A stretch of DNA of 64,000 nucleotides from Comamonas testosteroni (GTDB lineage: Bacteria; Pseudomonadota; Gammaproteobacteria; Burkholderiales; Burkholderiaceae_C): positions 32,352 to 96,351 of the forward strand of contig NZ_KZ984456.1 in the NCBI RefSeq assembly GCF_003569915.1. The letters are read 5' to 3'. The translations under genes and the position numbers were made by a program. The notes beneath the pieces are model-generated. The model did no database searches. It was given only the letters and a program-made list of their open reading frames with translations, and was not told where the DNA came from. Every line of letters begins with the position of its first letter. Position 1 is the stretch's first letter. Below are positions 26,349 to 35,157 of this stretch, piece by piece.

Positions 26349-27536
26349 TTATTTTGACAGCATGCGCATGGCGTCTTCGAGGCCTTTGAGTGACAAAGGG
26401 TACATGCGGTCCCCCATCAGTTGCTGGATGATGCTGATGCTCTGGCGGTACTGCCAGACGCCCTGCGGCTCGGGGTTGATCCACGCGAAACGCGGGAAGG
26501 CATTGGTCAGGCGCTGCAGCCACTCGGCACCGGGCTCCTCGTTCATGTACTCGACGGAGCCACCCGGCTGGAGGATTTCGTACGGGCTCATGGTCGCATC
26601 GCCTACAAAAATCAGTTTGTAGTCCTTGTTGTACTTGCGGATGATGTCCCACGTGGAGAACTTTTCCGCAAAGCGGCGCCGGTTGTTTTTCCACATGAAG
26701 TCATAGACGCAGTTGTGGAAGTAATAGAACTCCAGGTGTTTGAGCTCGCTTTTCACAGCCGAGAAAAGCTCTTCCACGCGCTTGATGTGCTCGTCCATGG
26801 TGCCGCCCACATCCATGAGCAGCAGCACTTTCACATTGTTGTGGCGCTCCGGAATCATCTTGATGTCCAGATAACCGGCGTTGGCAGCCGTGGAGCGGAT
26901 GGTGTCTGGCAGATCCAGCTCCAGCTCGCTGCCCTGGCGTGCAAACTTGCGCAGACGGCGCAGCGCCACCTTGATGTTGCGCGTGCCCAGCTCCTGCGTA
27001 TCGTCGTAGTCACGGTAGGCGCGCTGCTCCCAGACCTTGACGGCACTCTTGTTGCGCCCTGGCCCGCCAATGCGGATGCCTGCCGGGTTGTAGCCGCCAT
27101 GGCCGAAGGGGCTGGTGCCGCCCGTGCCAATCCACTTGCTGCCGCCCTCATGGCGCTCTTTTTGCTCTTCCAGGCGTTTTTTGAGCGTCTCCATCAGCTC
27201 ATCCCAGCCCATGGCCTCGATCTTGGCCTTGTCTTCGGCGCTGAGCTCCCGCTCCAGCAGCTTTTGCAGCCAGTCCTGTGGAATTTCCTTGGTCAGATCG
27301 GCCAGCATTTCCACGCCCTTGAAATAGGCGGAAAACGCGCGGTCGTACTTGTCGTAGTGCTTCTCGTCCTTGACGAGGATGGTGCGACCCAGGTGATAGA
27401 AGTCGTCCAGACTCCAGCGGTCCTCGCTCTTGGGGCCGATGACGCCCGCATTCAGCGCTTCGAGCAAGGCCAGAAACTCCTTGACGGACACCGGTAGTTT
27501 GGCAGCGCGCAGAGTGTAGAAAAAATCGATCAGCAT
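26349..27536 (-). CDS. VWA-containing CoxE-like protein
   Basis: Cytosolic protein of 395 residues of the CoxE/YehP-like group that usually works with MoxR AAA ATPases as a metal- or complex-insertion chaperone. The C-terminal VWA domain (about 225-395) has a degenerate MIDAS motif DVGGTMDEH in place of DxSxS. A glycine-rich stretch (GGTSPFGHGGYNPAGIRIGG) separates it from a helical N-terminal part. Its likely ATPase partner is at 29161-30003, on the same strand but separated by three other genes. It starts four bases upstream of tamA's own coding block. Confidence 0.88.
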   Translation of the reverse strand: MLIDFFYTLRAAKLPVSVKEFLALLEALNAGVIGPKSEDRWSLDDFYHLGRTILVKDEKHYDKYDRAFSAYFKGVEMLADLTKEIPQDWLQKLLERELSAEDKAKIEAMGWDELMETLKKRLEEQKERHEGGSKWIGTGGTSPFGHGGYNPAGIRIGGPGRNKSAVKVWEQRAYRDYDDTQELGTRNIKVALRRLRKFARQGSELELDLPDTIRSTAANAGYLDIKMIPERHNNVKVLLLMDVGGTMDEHIKRVEELFSAVKSELKHLEFYYFHNCVYDFMWKNNRRRFAEKFSTWDIIRKYNKDYKLIFVGDATMSPYEILQPGGSVEYMNEEPGAEWLQRLTNAFPRFAWINPEPQGVWQYRQSISIIQQLMGDRMYPLSLKGLEDAMRMLSK

Positions 27537-27673
27537 GGGCGGGGCAAGGTGGGTAGGGGCACCAGAGGTGCAGTTTCTCGATCTTGTGCGATGGTTTGCT
27601 GCGGCGTCAAGCTTGAGCAGTTGAGTCGGCGACAGCCGTTATGCTGGCTGCATTACCCCGACATGGAGATCGT

Positions 27674-28264
27674 ATGGCACTGTCAACTACACCACTGCAT
27701 TACCCCGGACTGAAGATCGATTGCGATTACTGCGGCCACCGTTCGTCAGCGCAGGCGCTGGCCTGCGAAGAATGCAAGCGCGCTTTCAAGTTTCGCCGCA
27801 AGAATGCGAGCCAATGGACGGGGCAGGAGCTTTATTCATGGATGTATGCCTATAGCTTTCAGCTCGATGAAAAAGTGCAGGCCCAGGGCTATGAGTCTTT
27901 GCCACGCAACGAGCAGATGCACTATCTGGTGGGCTACTTCTACACCCAGGTGCTCAATGGTGGCGTGGGCCAGTATTTTTTCAATCCATCGGGCGTGACA
28001 TCGCCACAGCTGGTGCAGGCGCTTAAGGACATGGGGGCGGTGAAGCTGGCGGCCTTGCTGGAGCCCGTGGTGCAGCAGTTTCCCGATGGCCAGCCGCCCG
28101 AGGCCATGGAGGCGCGAGCGGCCTGCATGGATGCCATGGGCGATGAAGATTTTTGGGAAGCGCTGGACGAAAAAGTCACAGCCCTGGTGGATTCCAAGGA
28201 TTCTCCCGAAGATCTGCTGGCGCTGCTGTATGCGGCCTGCGCGGCGCAGGCGGGGAAAAATTGA
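27674..28264 (+). CDS. DMP19/DUF4375-like protein with N-terminal zinc ribbon
   Basis: Soluble protein of 196 residues. Residues 15-37 have two CxxC pairs (CDYCG and CEECK) that suggest a small zinc ribbon. The rest (about 48-190) matches the DMP19-like DUF4375 pattern, with LNGGVGQYFFNPSG as its hallmark. DMP19 of Neisseria is a DNA mimic, but that role is not shown for most relatives. The ATG at 27674 has GGAGAT ahead of it. It is the only plus-strand gene within the VWA-MoxR block. A second DUF4375 protein is at 50536-51177. Confidence 0.8.
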   Translation: MALSTTPLHYPGLKIDCDYCGHRSSAQALACEECKRAFKFRRKNASQWTGQELYSWMYAYSFQLDEKVQAQGYESLPRNEQMHYLVGYFYTQVLNGGVGQYFFNPSGVTSPQLVQALKDMGAVKLAALLEPVVQQFPDGQPPEAMEARAACMDAMGDEDFWEALDEKVTALVDSKDSPEDLLALLYAACAAQAGKN

Positions 28265-28322
28265 AGCCTTTTAGCCCTCTAATCCAGAGACTATTTAGGC
28301 ATGCTGCTCTAAAAGATATAGC
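28264..28322 (-). repeat. Short interspersed repeat (family B), copy 5
   Basis: On the minus strand GCTATATCTTTTAGAGCAGC, GCCTAAATAG and GGATTAGAGGGCTAAAAGG follow the family order with more divergence. The element overlaps the end of the acetyltransferase gene and supplies its last codons and stop. Confidence 0.45.
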
Positions 28323-28903
28323 AACTGGGCACGGGCGTCAGGCCATTCACCGCTGCGCATGGAGTACATCACCGTGTCGCGGATCGTGCCATCGCGGCGC
28401 AGCGCGTGGCCGCGCAGCACGCCGTCTTTCTTGGCACCCAGCCGCTCAATGGCGCGCTGGCTGGCAAAGTTGAAGTTGTCCGTGCGCCAGCCCACCACAT
28501 GGCAGCCCAGTGTGCCAAAAGCATGAGCCAGCAGCAGCAGCTTGGCCGAGGTGTTGACATGGGTGCGCTGCACGCTTTTGGCGTACCAGGTGTAGCCAAT
28601 CTCCACGCGGCGCACGGCAGGCACGATGTCGTGATAACTGGTGGTGCCCAGCACCTTGCCCGTGACTTCATCGATGACGGCAAACGCAAAGCGGTGGCCT
28701 TGTTCGCGGCCCAGCAGGGCTGCTTCGATATAGCTGCGGGTTTCCTGCGGCTCGGGCACGGAAGTCACGCGAATCTTCCACAGCTCACCATCGGCGGCAG
28801 CGGCCATCAGGCCTGCTTCATGCTCCAGAGCCAGTGGCTCCAGCAGCACGCCGCGGTCGCGCAGGGTGACAGGTTCTACAAAAGCCATGTCTTGCCAATT
28901 CAA
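28295..28903 (-). CDS. GNAT-family N-acetyltransferase (RimJ/RimL-like)
   Basis: Acetyltransferase of 202 residues. The fold is visible as FAFAVIDEVTGKVLGTTSYHD, the EIGYTWYAKSVQRTHVNTSAKLLL segment that forms the acetyl-CoA site, and the late WRTDNFNFASQRAIERLGAKKDGVLRGH motif typical of RimJ/RimL and related small-molecule acetyltransferases. The start overlaps the stop of the small membrane-protein gene upstream by four bases. The last residues (LLYLLEQHA) come from a family B repeat. The substrate cannot be predicted. Confidence 0.88.
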   Translation of the reverse strand: MNWQDMAFVEPVTLRDRGVLLEPLALEHEAGLMAAAADGELWKIRVTSVPEPQETRSYIEAALLGREQGHRFAFAVIDEVTGKVLGTTSYHDIVPAVRRVEIGYTWYAKSVQRTHVNTSAKLLLLAHAFGTLGCHVVGWRTDNFNFASQRAIERLGAKKDGVLRGHALRRDGTIRDTVMYSMRSGEWPDARAQLLYLLEQHA

Positions 28904-29133
28904 TTCGTTGAAGAAGAAGGCACGCGGCTGGCGCGCCAGCGCCGGGCCAGCTTCAGGCCCAGCCCGCCGCCCAGGCCCACCAGCGCAATGGCGGCAATGC
29001 TGCCCGCGCCGTAACCCTGGGCAAACAGATCCAGCCCCAGCAGATGAGCAATACCCCAGCCCAGCAGAGCACCGCCGACAAAGCCGACGGCGTCGGAGCT
29101 GCCCTCCAGCAGCAGTTGTTGTGCAGTGCTCAT
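28900..29133 (-). CDS. Small glycine-rich membrane protein
   Basis: Protein of 77 residues with two hydrophobic, glycine-rich segments (about 16-34 and 42-60) and a basic C-terminus. A strong AGGAGGAG site precedes the ATG. It lies 27 bases after the moxR gene and overlaps the acetyltransferase gene by four bases, so the three form one unit. I do not recognise a family. Confidence 0.75.
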   Translation of the reverse strand: MSTAQQLLLEGSSDAVGFVGGALLGWGIAHLLGLDLFAQGYGAGSIAAIALVGLGGGLGLKLARRWRASRVPSSSTN

Positions 29134-29160
29134 GGGCAGTCTCCTCCTGTGGATATTGTT

Positions 29161-30003
29161 TTAGCGGTTGCGCTGGTTCATGAAGACCAACTTTTCAAAC
29201 AGACTCATGTCCTGCTCGTTCTTCAGCAGCGCGCCCACCATGGGTGGCACGCTGACCTTGCCGTCTTCCGACTGCAGCGCCGAGGCCGGTATTTCCTCGG
29301 CCACCAGCAGCTTGAGCCAGTCGATCAACTCACTGGTCGAAGGCTTTTTCTTCAGACCGGGCAGATTGCGCACATCGTAGAACACCTTCATCGCGGCGCT
29401 GAGCAATTCTCCCTGCAGCTTGGGGAAATGCACGGCCACGATCTGGCGCATGGTGTCCGCTTCGGGGAACTTGATGTAGTGGAAGAAGCAGCGGCGCAAG
29501 AACGCGTCAGGCAGCTCTTTTTCGTTGTTGGACGTGATGAACACCAGAGGCCTGTGCTTGGCGCGAATCATCTCGCGCGTTTCGTAGCAGTAGAACTCCA
29601 TGCGGTCGATTTCACGCAGCAAGTCGTTGGGGAACTCGATGTCGGCCTTGTCGATTTCGTCGATCAGCAGCACCACCGGCTCATCGGCCATGAAGGCCTG
29701 CCAGAGCACGCCCTTGACGATGTAGTTGGTGATGTCCTTGACCTTCTCGTCGCCCAGCTGTGAGTCGCGCAGGCGGCTGACGGCATCGTATTCATACAGA
29801 CCCTGCTGGGCCTTGGTGGTGGACTTGATATGCCACTGCAGCAGCGGCATCTTCAGTTCGGAAGCCACTTCCTCGGCCAGCATGGTCTTGCCGGTACCGG
29901 GCTCACCCTTGATGAGCAGAGGACGCTGCAGGGTGGCGGCAGCATTGACAGCCAGCATCAGATCCTGCGTGGCAACGTATTTGTCGGAACCTTGAAACTT
30001 CAT
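29161..30003 (-). CDS. MoxR-family AAA+ ATPase
   Basis: Cytosolic AAA+ chaperone ATPase of 280 residues. Walker A GEPGTGKT (about 36-43), Walker B VVLLIDEIDKAD (about 103-114) and sensor 1 FITSNNEKELPDAFLRRC are intact. The start MKFQGSDKYVATQDLM is the family's normal N-terminus and lies at 30003; the longer open frame upstream has no conservation pattern. MoxR ATPases act with VWA proteins, and the CoxE-like gene at 26349-27536 is the obvious partner. Confidence 0.93.
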   Translation of the reverse strand: MKFQGSDKYVATQDLMLAVNAAATLQRPLLIKGEPGTGKTMLAEEVASELKMPLLQWHIKSTTKAQQGLYEYDAVSRLRDSQLGDEKVKDITNYIVKGVLWQAFMADEPVVLLIDEIDKADIEFPNDLLREIDRMEFYCYETREMIRAKHRPLVFITSNNEKELPDAFLRRCFFHYIKFPEADTMRQIVAVHFPKLQGELLSAAMKVFYDVRNLPGLKKKPSTSELIDWLKLLVAEEIPASALQSEDGKVSVPPMVGALLKNEQDMSLFEKLVFMNQRNR

Positions 30004-30119
30004 GGGCGGTATCAGCGTAAGTATTGATAAACGTGTCAGATTCTCACTGCCATAATCGTTTGCACTGCAGCAAGACATTTGAGCACCCGTCTGAACTCTT
30101 GAAGGATTGTGCGCGCAAA

Positions 30120-30782
30120 ATGATAAAAACTTGGACCACGGTATTAGCAGTTGTTGTCGCATCAGTGACCGGCATGGCACAGGCCCAGGCCGTCAAGGGC
30201 GACGCAAAAGCAGGCGAAGGCAAGATTGCCATGTGCATCGGTTGCCACGGTATTCCCGGGTATCAGGCCAGCTTCCCTGAGGTGTACAAGGTGCCCATGA
30301 TTGGTGGGCAGAACGAGACCTATATCGTCTCGGCCCTGAACGCCTATAAAAAAGGGGACCGCAAGCACCCGACCATGCGCGGCATTGCGGACTCGCTCAG
30401 TGATCAGGACATGGCCGACGTTGCCGCGTTCTACGCTGGCCACGGTAAAACCAAGGACGGCAAACCCAAGGAAGCCAATGCCGCCGTCACGGCGCTGCTG
30501 CAAAAAGGAGCATGCTTTTCCTGCCATGGCGAAGGCTTTTCCAAACCGATTGACCCGTCCTACCCCAAAGTTGCCGGCCAGTATTCGGACTATGTGTTCC
30601 GCGCCCTGCAGTCTTACAAGATCGAAAACAATCCCCATATTGGTCGCAGCAACGGCGTGATGGCCGGTATCGCCAAGCAGTTCAAGAACGATGAGCTGCA
30701 GCAGCTGGCCAAGTACATAGGCAGTCTGGACAGTGAGCTGAAAGTGGTGGATCAGCCGCACTTCCGACTAGGCCAGAAATAA
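30120..30782 (+). CDS. Dihaem cytochrome c4
   Basis: Periplasmic electron carrier of 220 residues. The signal peptide ends near AQA (residue 23), and two covalent haem sites follow, CIGCH (about 39-43) and CFSCH (about 137-141), each in its own class I cytochrome domain with a downstream methionine ligand (PTMRGIADSLS and NGVMAGIAKQF). Cytochrome c4 proteins donate electrons to terminal oxidases; the aa3-type cox operon lies 7 kb away. A terminator follows, so it is monocistronic. Confidence 0.92.
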   Translation: MIKTWTTVLAVVVASVTGMAQAQAVKGDAKAGEGKIAMCIGCHGIPGYQASFPEVYKVPMIGGQNETYIVSALNAYKKGDRKHPTMRGIADSLSDQDMADVAAFYAGHGKTKDGKPKEANAAVTALLQKGACFSCHGEGFSKPIDPSYPKVAGQYSDYVFRALQSYKIENNPHIGRSNGVMAGIAKQFKNDELQQLAKYIGSLDSELKVVDQPHFRLGQK

Positions 30783-30813
30783 GCCCTCTTCACTCAGCAA
30801 GAGCCCATTCAGC

Positions 30814-30843
30814 AAAAAGCCCGCATCTGCGGGCTTTGCTTTA
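30814..30843. terminator. Bidirectional terminator between cytochrome c4 and DUF1841 genes
   Basis: AAAAAGCCCGCATCTGCGGGCTTTGCTTT forms a seven-pair stem with flanking A- and T-rich tracts between convergent genes. Confidence 0.85.
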
Positions 30844-31293
30844 TTGAGCGCTTTTAAAACTACCGTCAGAGGTAGCAAGACGCTGCACCCCGGCGACATA
30901 GGCTTCCCCATCAGGCGGGCGGCCTGAGCGCTGGCTTTCCCACAGCATCTGACCCAGGCACTCCATGGCCGCATGGTGGGCGTCATGCAGGTCGCGCTTT
31001 CGGGTCAGCAGCTCCACGGCCTGGCGGATGCCGCGTGGCGAGTCCACGCTGCACTGCTCGCTGATGGACAGGTGCATGGACAGGTGCAGAAACGGGTTGG
31101 TGCGCTCGGGCTCGGCGTCGTAGTTGCGCGCCAGGGCCGCATCCACGTCGGAGAGTTCATCAAAATACTCGGGGTGCTCGGCAATCCACAGGCTGGCCAG
31201 CGTCTCGATGGCCTCCATCGGGCCACCGCTGATCATCTTGGCGCGCACACCGCAAAAAAATCGCCGTACGTCGGCTTGACTGGGGTTGAACAT
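30841..31293 (-). CDS. DUF1841 family protein
   Basis: Soluble protein of 150 residues matching the DUF1841 pattern: FNPSQADVRRFFCGV at the N-terminus, WIAEHPEYFDELSD, NPFLHLSMHLSISEQ and HDAHHAAMECLGQMLWESQR. The histidine-rich helices might bind a metal, but no function is established for the family as far as I know. It lies 16 bases upstream of nothing else on its strand except the Kef gene end-to-start order, being next to and downstream of the antiporter gene 31310-33202. Confidence 0.88.
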   Translation of the reverse strand: MFNPSQADVRRFFCGVRAKMISGGPMEAIETLASLWIAEHPEYFDELSDVDAALARNYDAEPERTNPFLHLSMHLSISEQCSVDSPRGIRQAVELLTRKRDLHDAHHAAMECLGQMLWESQRSGRPPDGEAYVAGVQRLATSDGSFKSAQ

Positions 31294-31309
31294 GATGGCG
31301 CGCAGCGTA

Positions 31310-33202
31310 TCACGGCTGTTGCCTGTCGGCTGGCCTGTGGTCTTGATCGTCCTGCAAGGGCGCGGGCTGTGTGTCTGCGCCGTTTTTCAGCAAAGCCGCG
31401 CGTTCCTTGGCCATCTGCTCCACCAGTTGCTGGCGGCCTTGCTTGGCCACGGCAATCAGTTGGTTCTGGTCCTTGTAGTGGGGGTACATACGCTCGGCCA
31501 GCGCCAGGTTGTGCTCCCGAAAACGCTCGGTCATGCGCTTGGCCTTGGCGGGGCTTTCGCCAATCAGCTCCAGCACGGACTGGGCGGAGACCAGACTGGA
31601 CTCGAACACCTCGCGCTGGGCATGGGCCACTCCCTGGTCGCGCAGACGGAACCAGTGATCCATGTCGCGCGCGCGGGCCACGACTTCCAGGTTGGGGAAA
31701 TGCTTGCGCACCTGCGTCGCAATCTTGATCGACTGCTCGGGCGAGTCCACGGCAATCACCAGAACACGTGCCTTGGCGGCACCGGCAATGCGCAGCAGGT
31801 CGACTCGCGTGGCGTCTCCATAGAAGACGCGGTAGCCATAGGTCTGGGCGGCTTCCAGCATTTCCACGCTGTGGTCCAGAATCGTCGGGTGTTGCCCCTG
31901 AGCCAGCAGCACGCGGGCGACGATCTGACCATAGCGGCCAAAGCCCGCAATGATGATGGGCGACTCCTGCGGCTCGGAGATTTCCTTGGCCTTGTCGGCT
32001 TTGCTGTCTTCGTCCTTGATGGTGGAAAAGCGGCGCAGCAGCAGCTTGTCCAGCAGCACCAGCAGCAGCGGGCCCAGCAGCATGGACAGTGCCACAGCAG
32101 CCACCAGCATGGATGAGACGCTGTGGCGAAAGACCTTGTACTGGGCGGCAGTCTGGAACACCACAAAGGCAAACTCGCCGCCTTGCGCCAGCATCAGCGT
32201 AAAGACCGGTCGCTCGCGCCAAGGCAGCTTCATGACCTTGGCCAGACCAAAGATCATCAGCGCCTTCAGCGCAATAAAGCCCACCACCATGGCGGCCATG
32301 GCCCAGGGCGCTTTGAGGATGACGCCAAAGTCGATGCTCATGCCCACGGCCATGAAGAACAGGCCCAGCAGTAGGCCCTTGAAAGGCTCGATATTGGTTT
32401 CCAGCTCGCTGCGGTATTCGCTGTCGGCCAGCAGCACGCCAGCGAGGAAGGCGCCCAGCGCCATGGACAGGCCCACCTGCGTCATCAGCATGGCAATGCC
32501 TACGACCAGCAGCAGCGAGGTGGCGGTGAAGATTTCAGGCGTCTTGCTGCGGGCAATCCAACGCAGCACGGGCTGCAGCAGCAGGCGGCCACCAATGATG
32601 ACCGCGCCAATCGTGCCCACGGTCTTGAGGATGGCCAGCCAGATATGGCCATCGGTATGGGTTGCGTTGGCCGCCTTGTAGGCGCCGAGAATGGGAATCA
32701 GCGCCAGGATGGGGATGGCGGCCACGTCCTGAAACAGCAAAATCGAGAATGCAGCTTGCCCGCTGGGCGTGCGCATCAGATTGCGCTCGGCCATCACCTG
32801 CAGGCAAATCGCGGTGGAGGACAGGGCCAGGCCCATGCCTGCAATCAGGCTGACGCGCCAGGAAAAGCCGAACAGCCAGGCCGCCACAAACAGAATGCCC
32901 GTGCAGACAGCCATCTGCGCCATGCCCCAGCCGAAGATGGGCCGCCGCAGCTCCCACAAACGCTTGGGCTGCAGCTCCAGCCCAATGACAAACAGCATCA
33001 GCACCACGCCGAACTCGGCAAAGTGCAGGATGTCGTCCACATTCTTGACCAGCCCGAAGCCCCACGGCCCCATGGCGATGCCGGCACCCAGATAGCCAAT
33101 GATGGCGCCCAGCCCCAATGCGCGGGCGATGGGAACGGCCAGTACGGCAGCGGTGAGGTAGATAAAGCCGTAAGTCAGCCAGATAGGGGTGCCGTGGTCC
33201 AT
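31310..33202 (-). CDS. Kef-type potassium/proton antiporter (CPA2 family)
   Basis: Inner-membrane cation:proton antiporter of 630 residues. About 12 hydrophobic segments (residues 8-385) with the CPA2 hallmarks GMGLALSSTAICLQVM and LFQDVAAIPILALIP are followed by a cytosolic RCK/TrkA-N domain with the nucleotide-binding GFGRYGQIVARVLL (about 417-430). The fold is that of glutathione-gated KefB/KefC, but the ancillary KefF/KefG partner is not adjacent, so the gating ligand is open. It precedes the DUF1841 gene by 16 bases. Confidence 0.92.
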   Translation of the reverse strand: MDHGTPIWLTYGFIYLTAAVLAVPIARALGLGAIIGYLGAGIAMGPWGFGLVKNVDDILHFAEFGVVLMLFVIGLELQPKRLWELRRPIFGWGMAQMAVCTGILFVAAWLFGFSWRVSLIAGMGLALSSTAICLQVMAERNLMRTPSGQAAFSILLFQDVAAIPILALIPILGAYKAANATHTDGHIWLAILKTVGTIGAVIIGGRLLLQPVLRWIARSKTPEIFTATSLLLVVGIAMLMTQVGLSMALGAFLAGVLLADSEYRSELETNIEPFKGLLLGLFFMAVGMSIDFGVILKAPWAMAAMVVGFIALKALMIFGLAKVMKLPWRERPVFTLMLAQGGEFAFVVFQTAAQYKVFRHSVSSMLVAAVALSMLLGPLLLVLLDKLLLRRFSTIKDEDSKADKAKEISEPQESPIIIAGFGRYGQIVARVLLAQGQHPTILDHSVEMLEAAQTYGYRVFYGDATRVDLLRIAGAAKARVLVIAVDSPEQSIKIATQVRKHFPNLEVVARARDMDHWFRLRDQGVAHAQREVFESSLVSAQSVLELIGESPAKAKRMTERFREHNLALAERMYPHYKDQNQLIAVAKQGRQQLVEQMAKERAALLKNGADTQPAPLQDDQDHRPADRQQP

Positions 33203-33391
33203 GGAGTCTGCTTGGTATTAACCCTTGTGAAAGGCCATTCTGGCACTTTGTAACAAGCGTCAGCCTTTTGACAGGCAAAAAATCGGAATGAATCGTTACT
33301 GATTGCTTATATCGGGTTGTCCAGATGGTGTCTGCAAGTTGATAGCGCAACTTTTAAGATCGGCGTTTTGTGGCCGGAGTTTGGGGTTGAG

Positions 33392-34024
33392 ATGGATTTG
33401 CATACATGGTTCGCGTTTTTTGTGGCTTCCTGGATCATTGCCGTGTCGCCGGGTTCGGGCGCGGTGCTGTCCATGAGCCATGGTCTGTCGTACGGTGTGC
33501 GCAAGGCCAGCTCCACCATTCTTGGGCTGCAACTGGGCCTGTTGCTGATTTTGCTGATCGCCGGTGCGGGCGTGGGCTCGCTGCTCATGGCCTCTGAATG
33601 GGCCTTCAACGCGGTGAAGATTGTGGGTGCCTGCTATCTGATCTATCTGGGCATCAGCCAGTGGCGCTCCAGCAGCTCACCCATGGCGGCGCTGGACTCC
33701 ATGCCCGAAATCAGCTTTAAAAAGCGGGTACTGACCGGTTTTCTGACCAATGCCACCAACCCCAAGGGCATCATTTTCATGGTGGCCGTGCTGCCCCAGT
33801 TCATGACCTCCAGCCGCCCGCTCGCGCCGCAGCTGGCGATTCTTGCCATCACCATGCTGGCGGTGGATACCTGCGTCATGCATGGCTACGCCGCAGGTGC
33901 CAGCGCCTTGCGCGGCCTGATGCGCAGCGCGCGTGCCATGCGCAACCAGAACCGCCTGTTCGGTGGCCTGCTGATGGCGGTGGGCGCAGGCCTGTTCTTT
34001 GTGCAGCGTTCTTCGGAAGCTTGA
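33392..34024 (+). CDS. LysE/RhtB family amino-acid exporter
   Basis: Inner-membrane exporter of 210 residues with five or six hydrophobic segments. The N-terminal FVASWIIAVSPGSGAVLSMSH and the central LTGFLTNATNPKGIIFMVAVLPQF motifs are diagnostic of the LysE/RhtB superfamily. The ATG at 33392 begins the conserved N-terminus; codons before it are in the intergenic region. The gene diverges from the Kef antiporter. The exported substrate (homoserine, threonine, leucine or another) cannot be read from the sequence. Confidence 0.92.
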   Translation: MDLHTWFAFFVASWIIAVSPGSGAVLSMSHGLSYGVRKASSTILGLQLGLLLILLIAGAGVGSLLMASEWAFNAVKIVGACYLIYLGISQWRSSSSPMAALDSMPEISFKKRVLTGFLTNATNPKGIIFMVAVLPQFMTSSRPLAPQLAILAITMLAVDTCVMHGYAAGASALRGLMRSARAMRNQNRLFGGLLMAVGAGLFFVQRSSEA

Positions 34025-34084
34025 TTGCTATTAAATATATAGCTTATTGTCTATGTTTCATATAGACATGAGGCACTTTTTGTA
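34025..34084 (+). repeat. Short interspersed repeat (family B), copy 6
   Basis: ATTAAATATATAGCTTATTG, an internal TGTCTAT/ATAGACA pair and ATGAGGCACTTTTTG follow the family layout directly behind the exporter gene. Confidence 0.6.
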
Positions 34085-34154
34085 CTGAATCTAGGGTAAG
34101 CCCCTTGTCCCGAGCCTGACATGGCAAGGGGCAGGGGGCTTCTACATTGAGGGC

Positions 34155-34619
34155 ATGAAAACCTTTCACTCCTACTCCGAAGTGCTGTCCTGTATCGGGC
34201 AGGAAGTCGCGGTCAGCGACTGGATCACCATCAGCCAGGCGCAAATCCAGATGTTTGCCGACGCCACGGGCGACCAGCAGTGGATTCATACCGACCCCGA
34301 GCGCGCGGCCAAGGGGCCGTTTGGTGCGCCGATTGCGCATGGCTTTCTCACGCTGTCGCTGCTGCCCCAGTTCTTTGAAGGCACGTTCACCATCGAAGGT
34401 GCCAAGATGGGCGTGAACTACGGTCTGAACAAGGTGCGCTTCATGGCCCCGGTGCCTGTCAATAGCCGCCTGCGTGCGCGCATGACGCTGCAGGCCGCAG
34501 AGCGCATTGAACCCGAGGGCGTGCAGATGACCTGGCTGGTCACCGTGGAGCGCGAAGGCAGCGACAAGCCTGTGTGCGTGGCCGAATCGCTGGCCCGCAG
34601 CTATGGCGCAGCGGTCTGA
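34155..34619 (+). CDS. MaoC-like (R)-specific enoyl-CoA hydratase
   Basis: Hot-dog-fold protein of 154 residues. The hydratase motif is visible: FADATGDQQWIHTDPERA (about 34-51) with the catalytic aspartate and histidine, followed by PFGAPIAHGFLTLSLLP. It matches the NodN/MaoC group that hydrates short- or medium-chain trans-2-enoyl-CoA, often in polyhydroxyalkanoate or fatty-acid metabolism. It is monocistronic, with a terminator just after the stop. Substrate length is not predictable here. Confidence 0.9.
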   Translation: MKTFHSYSEVLSCIGQEVAVSDWITISQAQIQMFADATGDQQWIHTDPERAAKGPFGAPIAHGFLTLSLLPQFFEGTFTIEGAKMGVNYGLNKVRFMAPVPVNSRLRARMTLQAAERIEPEGVQMTWLVTVEREGSDKPVCVAESLARSYGAAV

Positions 34620-34631
34620 GCTGGCCGACTC

Positions 34632-34672
34632 AAGAAAAAAGCCCCGGGGCGATGAGCCTCGGGGCTTTTTCT
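34632..34672. terminator. Rho-independent terminator after the MaoC gene
   Basis: AAGAAAAAAGCCCCGGGG pairs with CCTCGGGGCTTTTTCTT around a short loop; flanking A- and T-tracts make it work for both convergent genes. Confidence 0.88.
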
Positions 34673-34698
34673 TGAGCGGAAACAATCGCTTGAACGCA

Positions 34699-35010
34699 TC
34701 AGCCGCCATAGCTTTGCCGTAACAGTGCTGTCTTGTCCGTTGCTGCTGCATCGCGGCGCACTTGTTCACGGGTCGTGAGCGACAGTGGATTCTGTGCCGA
34801 CAGGGGCAGGTAGGCATCGGCGGCCGATGGCATCTGCCCTTTGGCGATGGCTTGCAGCACCTCGGCTTTGACTTCGGCCCGGGTGCGTGTGGTCTGGGTA
34901 TGGTCTGCGGCCTGGGCTGCAACAGCAGACAGGGCCAGTGCGGCCAGCAGCGTGAAGTGCGTCGACAAACGCGTCGACAAACGGGCAACAGAGCGATTGG
35001 CGTTGTTCAT
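34699..35010 (-). CDS. DUF4148 small exported protein
   Basis: Protein of 103 residues with a signal peptide (hydrophobic TLLAALALSAVAAQA, cleavage near residue 35). The mature part has the DUF4148 pattern TRAEVKAEVLQAIAKGQ followed by PLSAQNPLSLTTREQVRR. Such proteins are abundant in Burkholderiales and of unknown function. The remaining gap to trmL (35011-35157) holds nothing else I can call. Confidence 0.85.
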   Translation of the reverse strand: MNNANRSVARLSTRLSTHFTLLAALALSAVAAQAADHTQTTRTRAEVKAEVLQAIAKGQMPSAADAYLPLSAQNPLSLTTREQVRRDAAATDKTALLRQSYGG

Positions 35011-35157
35011 GATGTGATCTCCAGTCCTTGTCAGGGGGCTTGCACTGCAGGGCGGTGTGCTCTGCGTGTTTGCAAGTCCATGAGTCGTACTGTATTCACA
35101 TTCAATTCAAAGAAAAATCCGCTGAATCACAAATAATTGTTCTGAATTTGAGACTAA

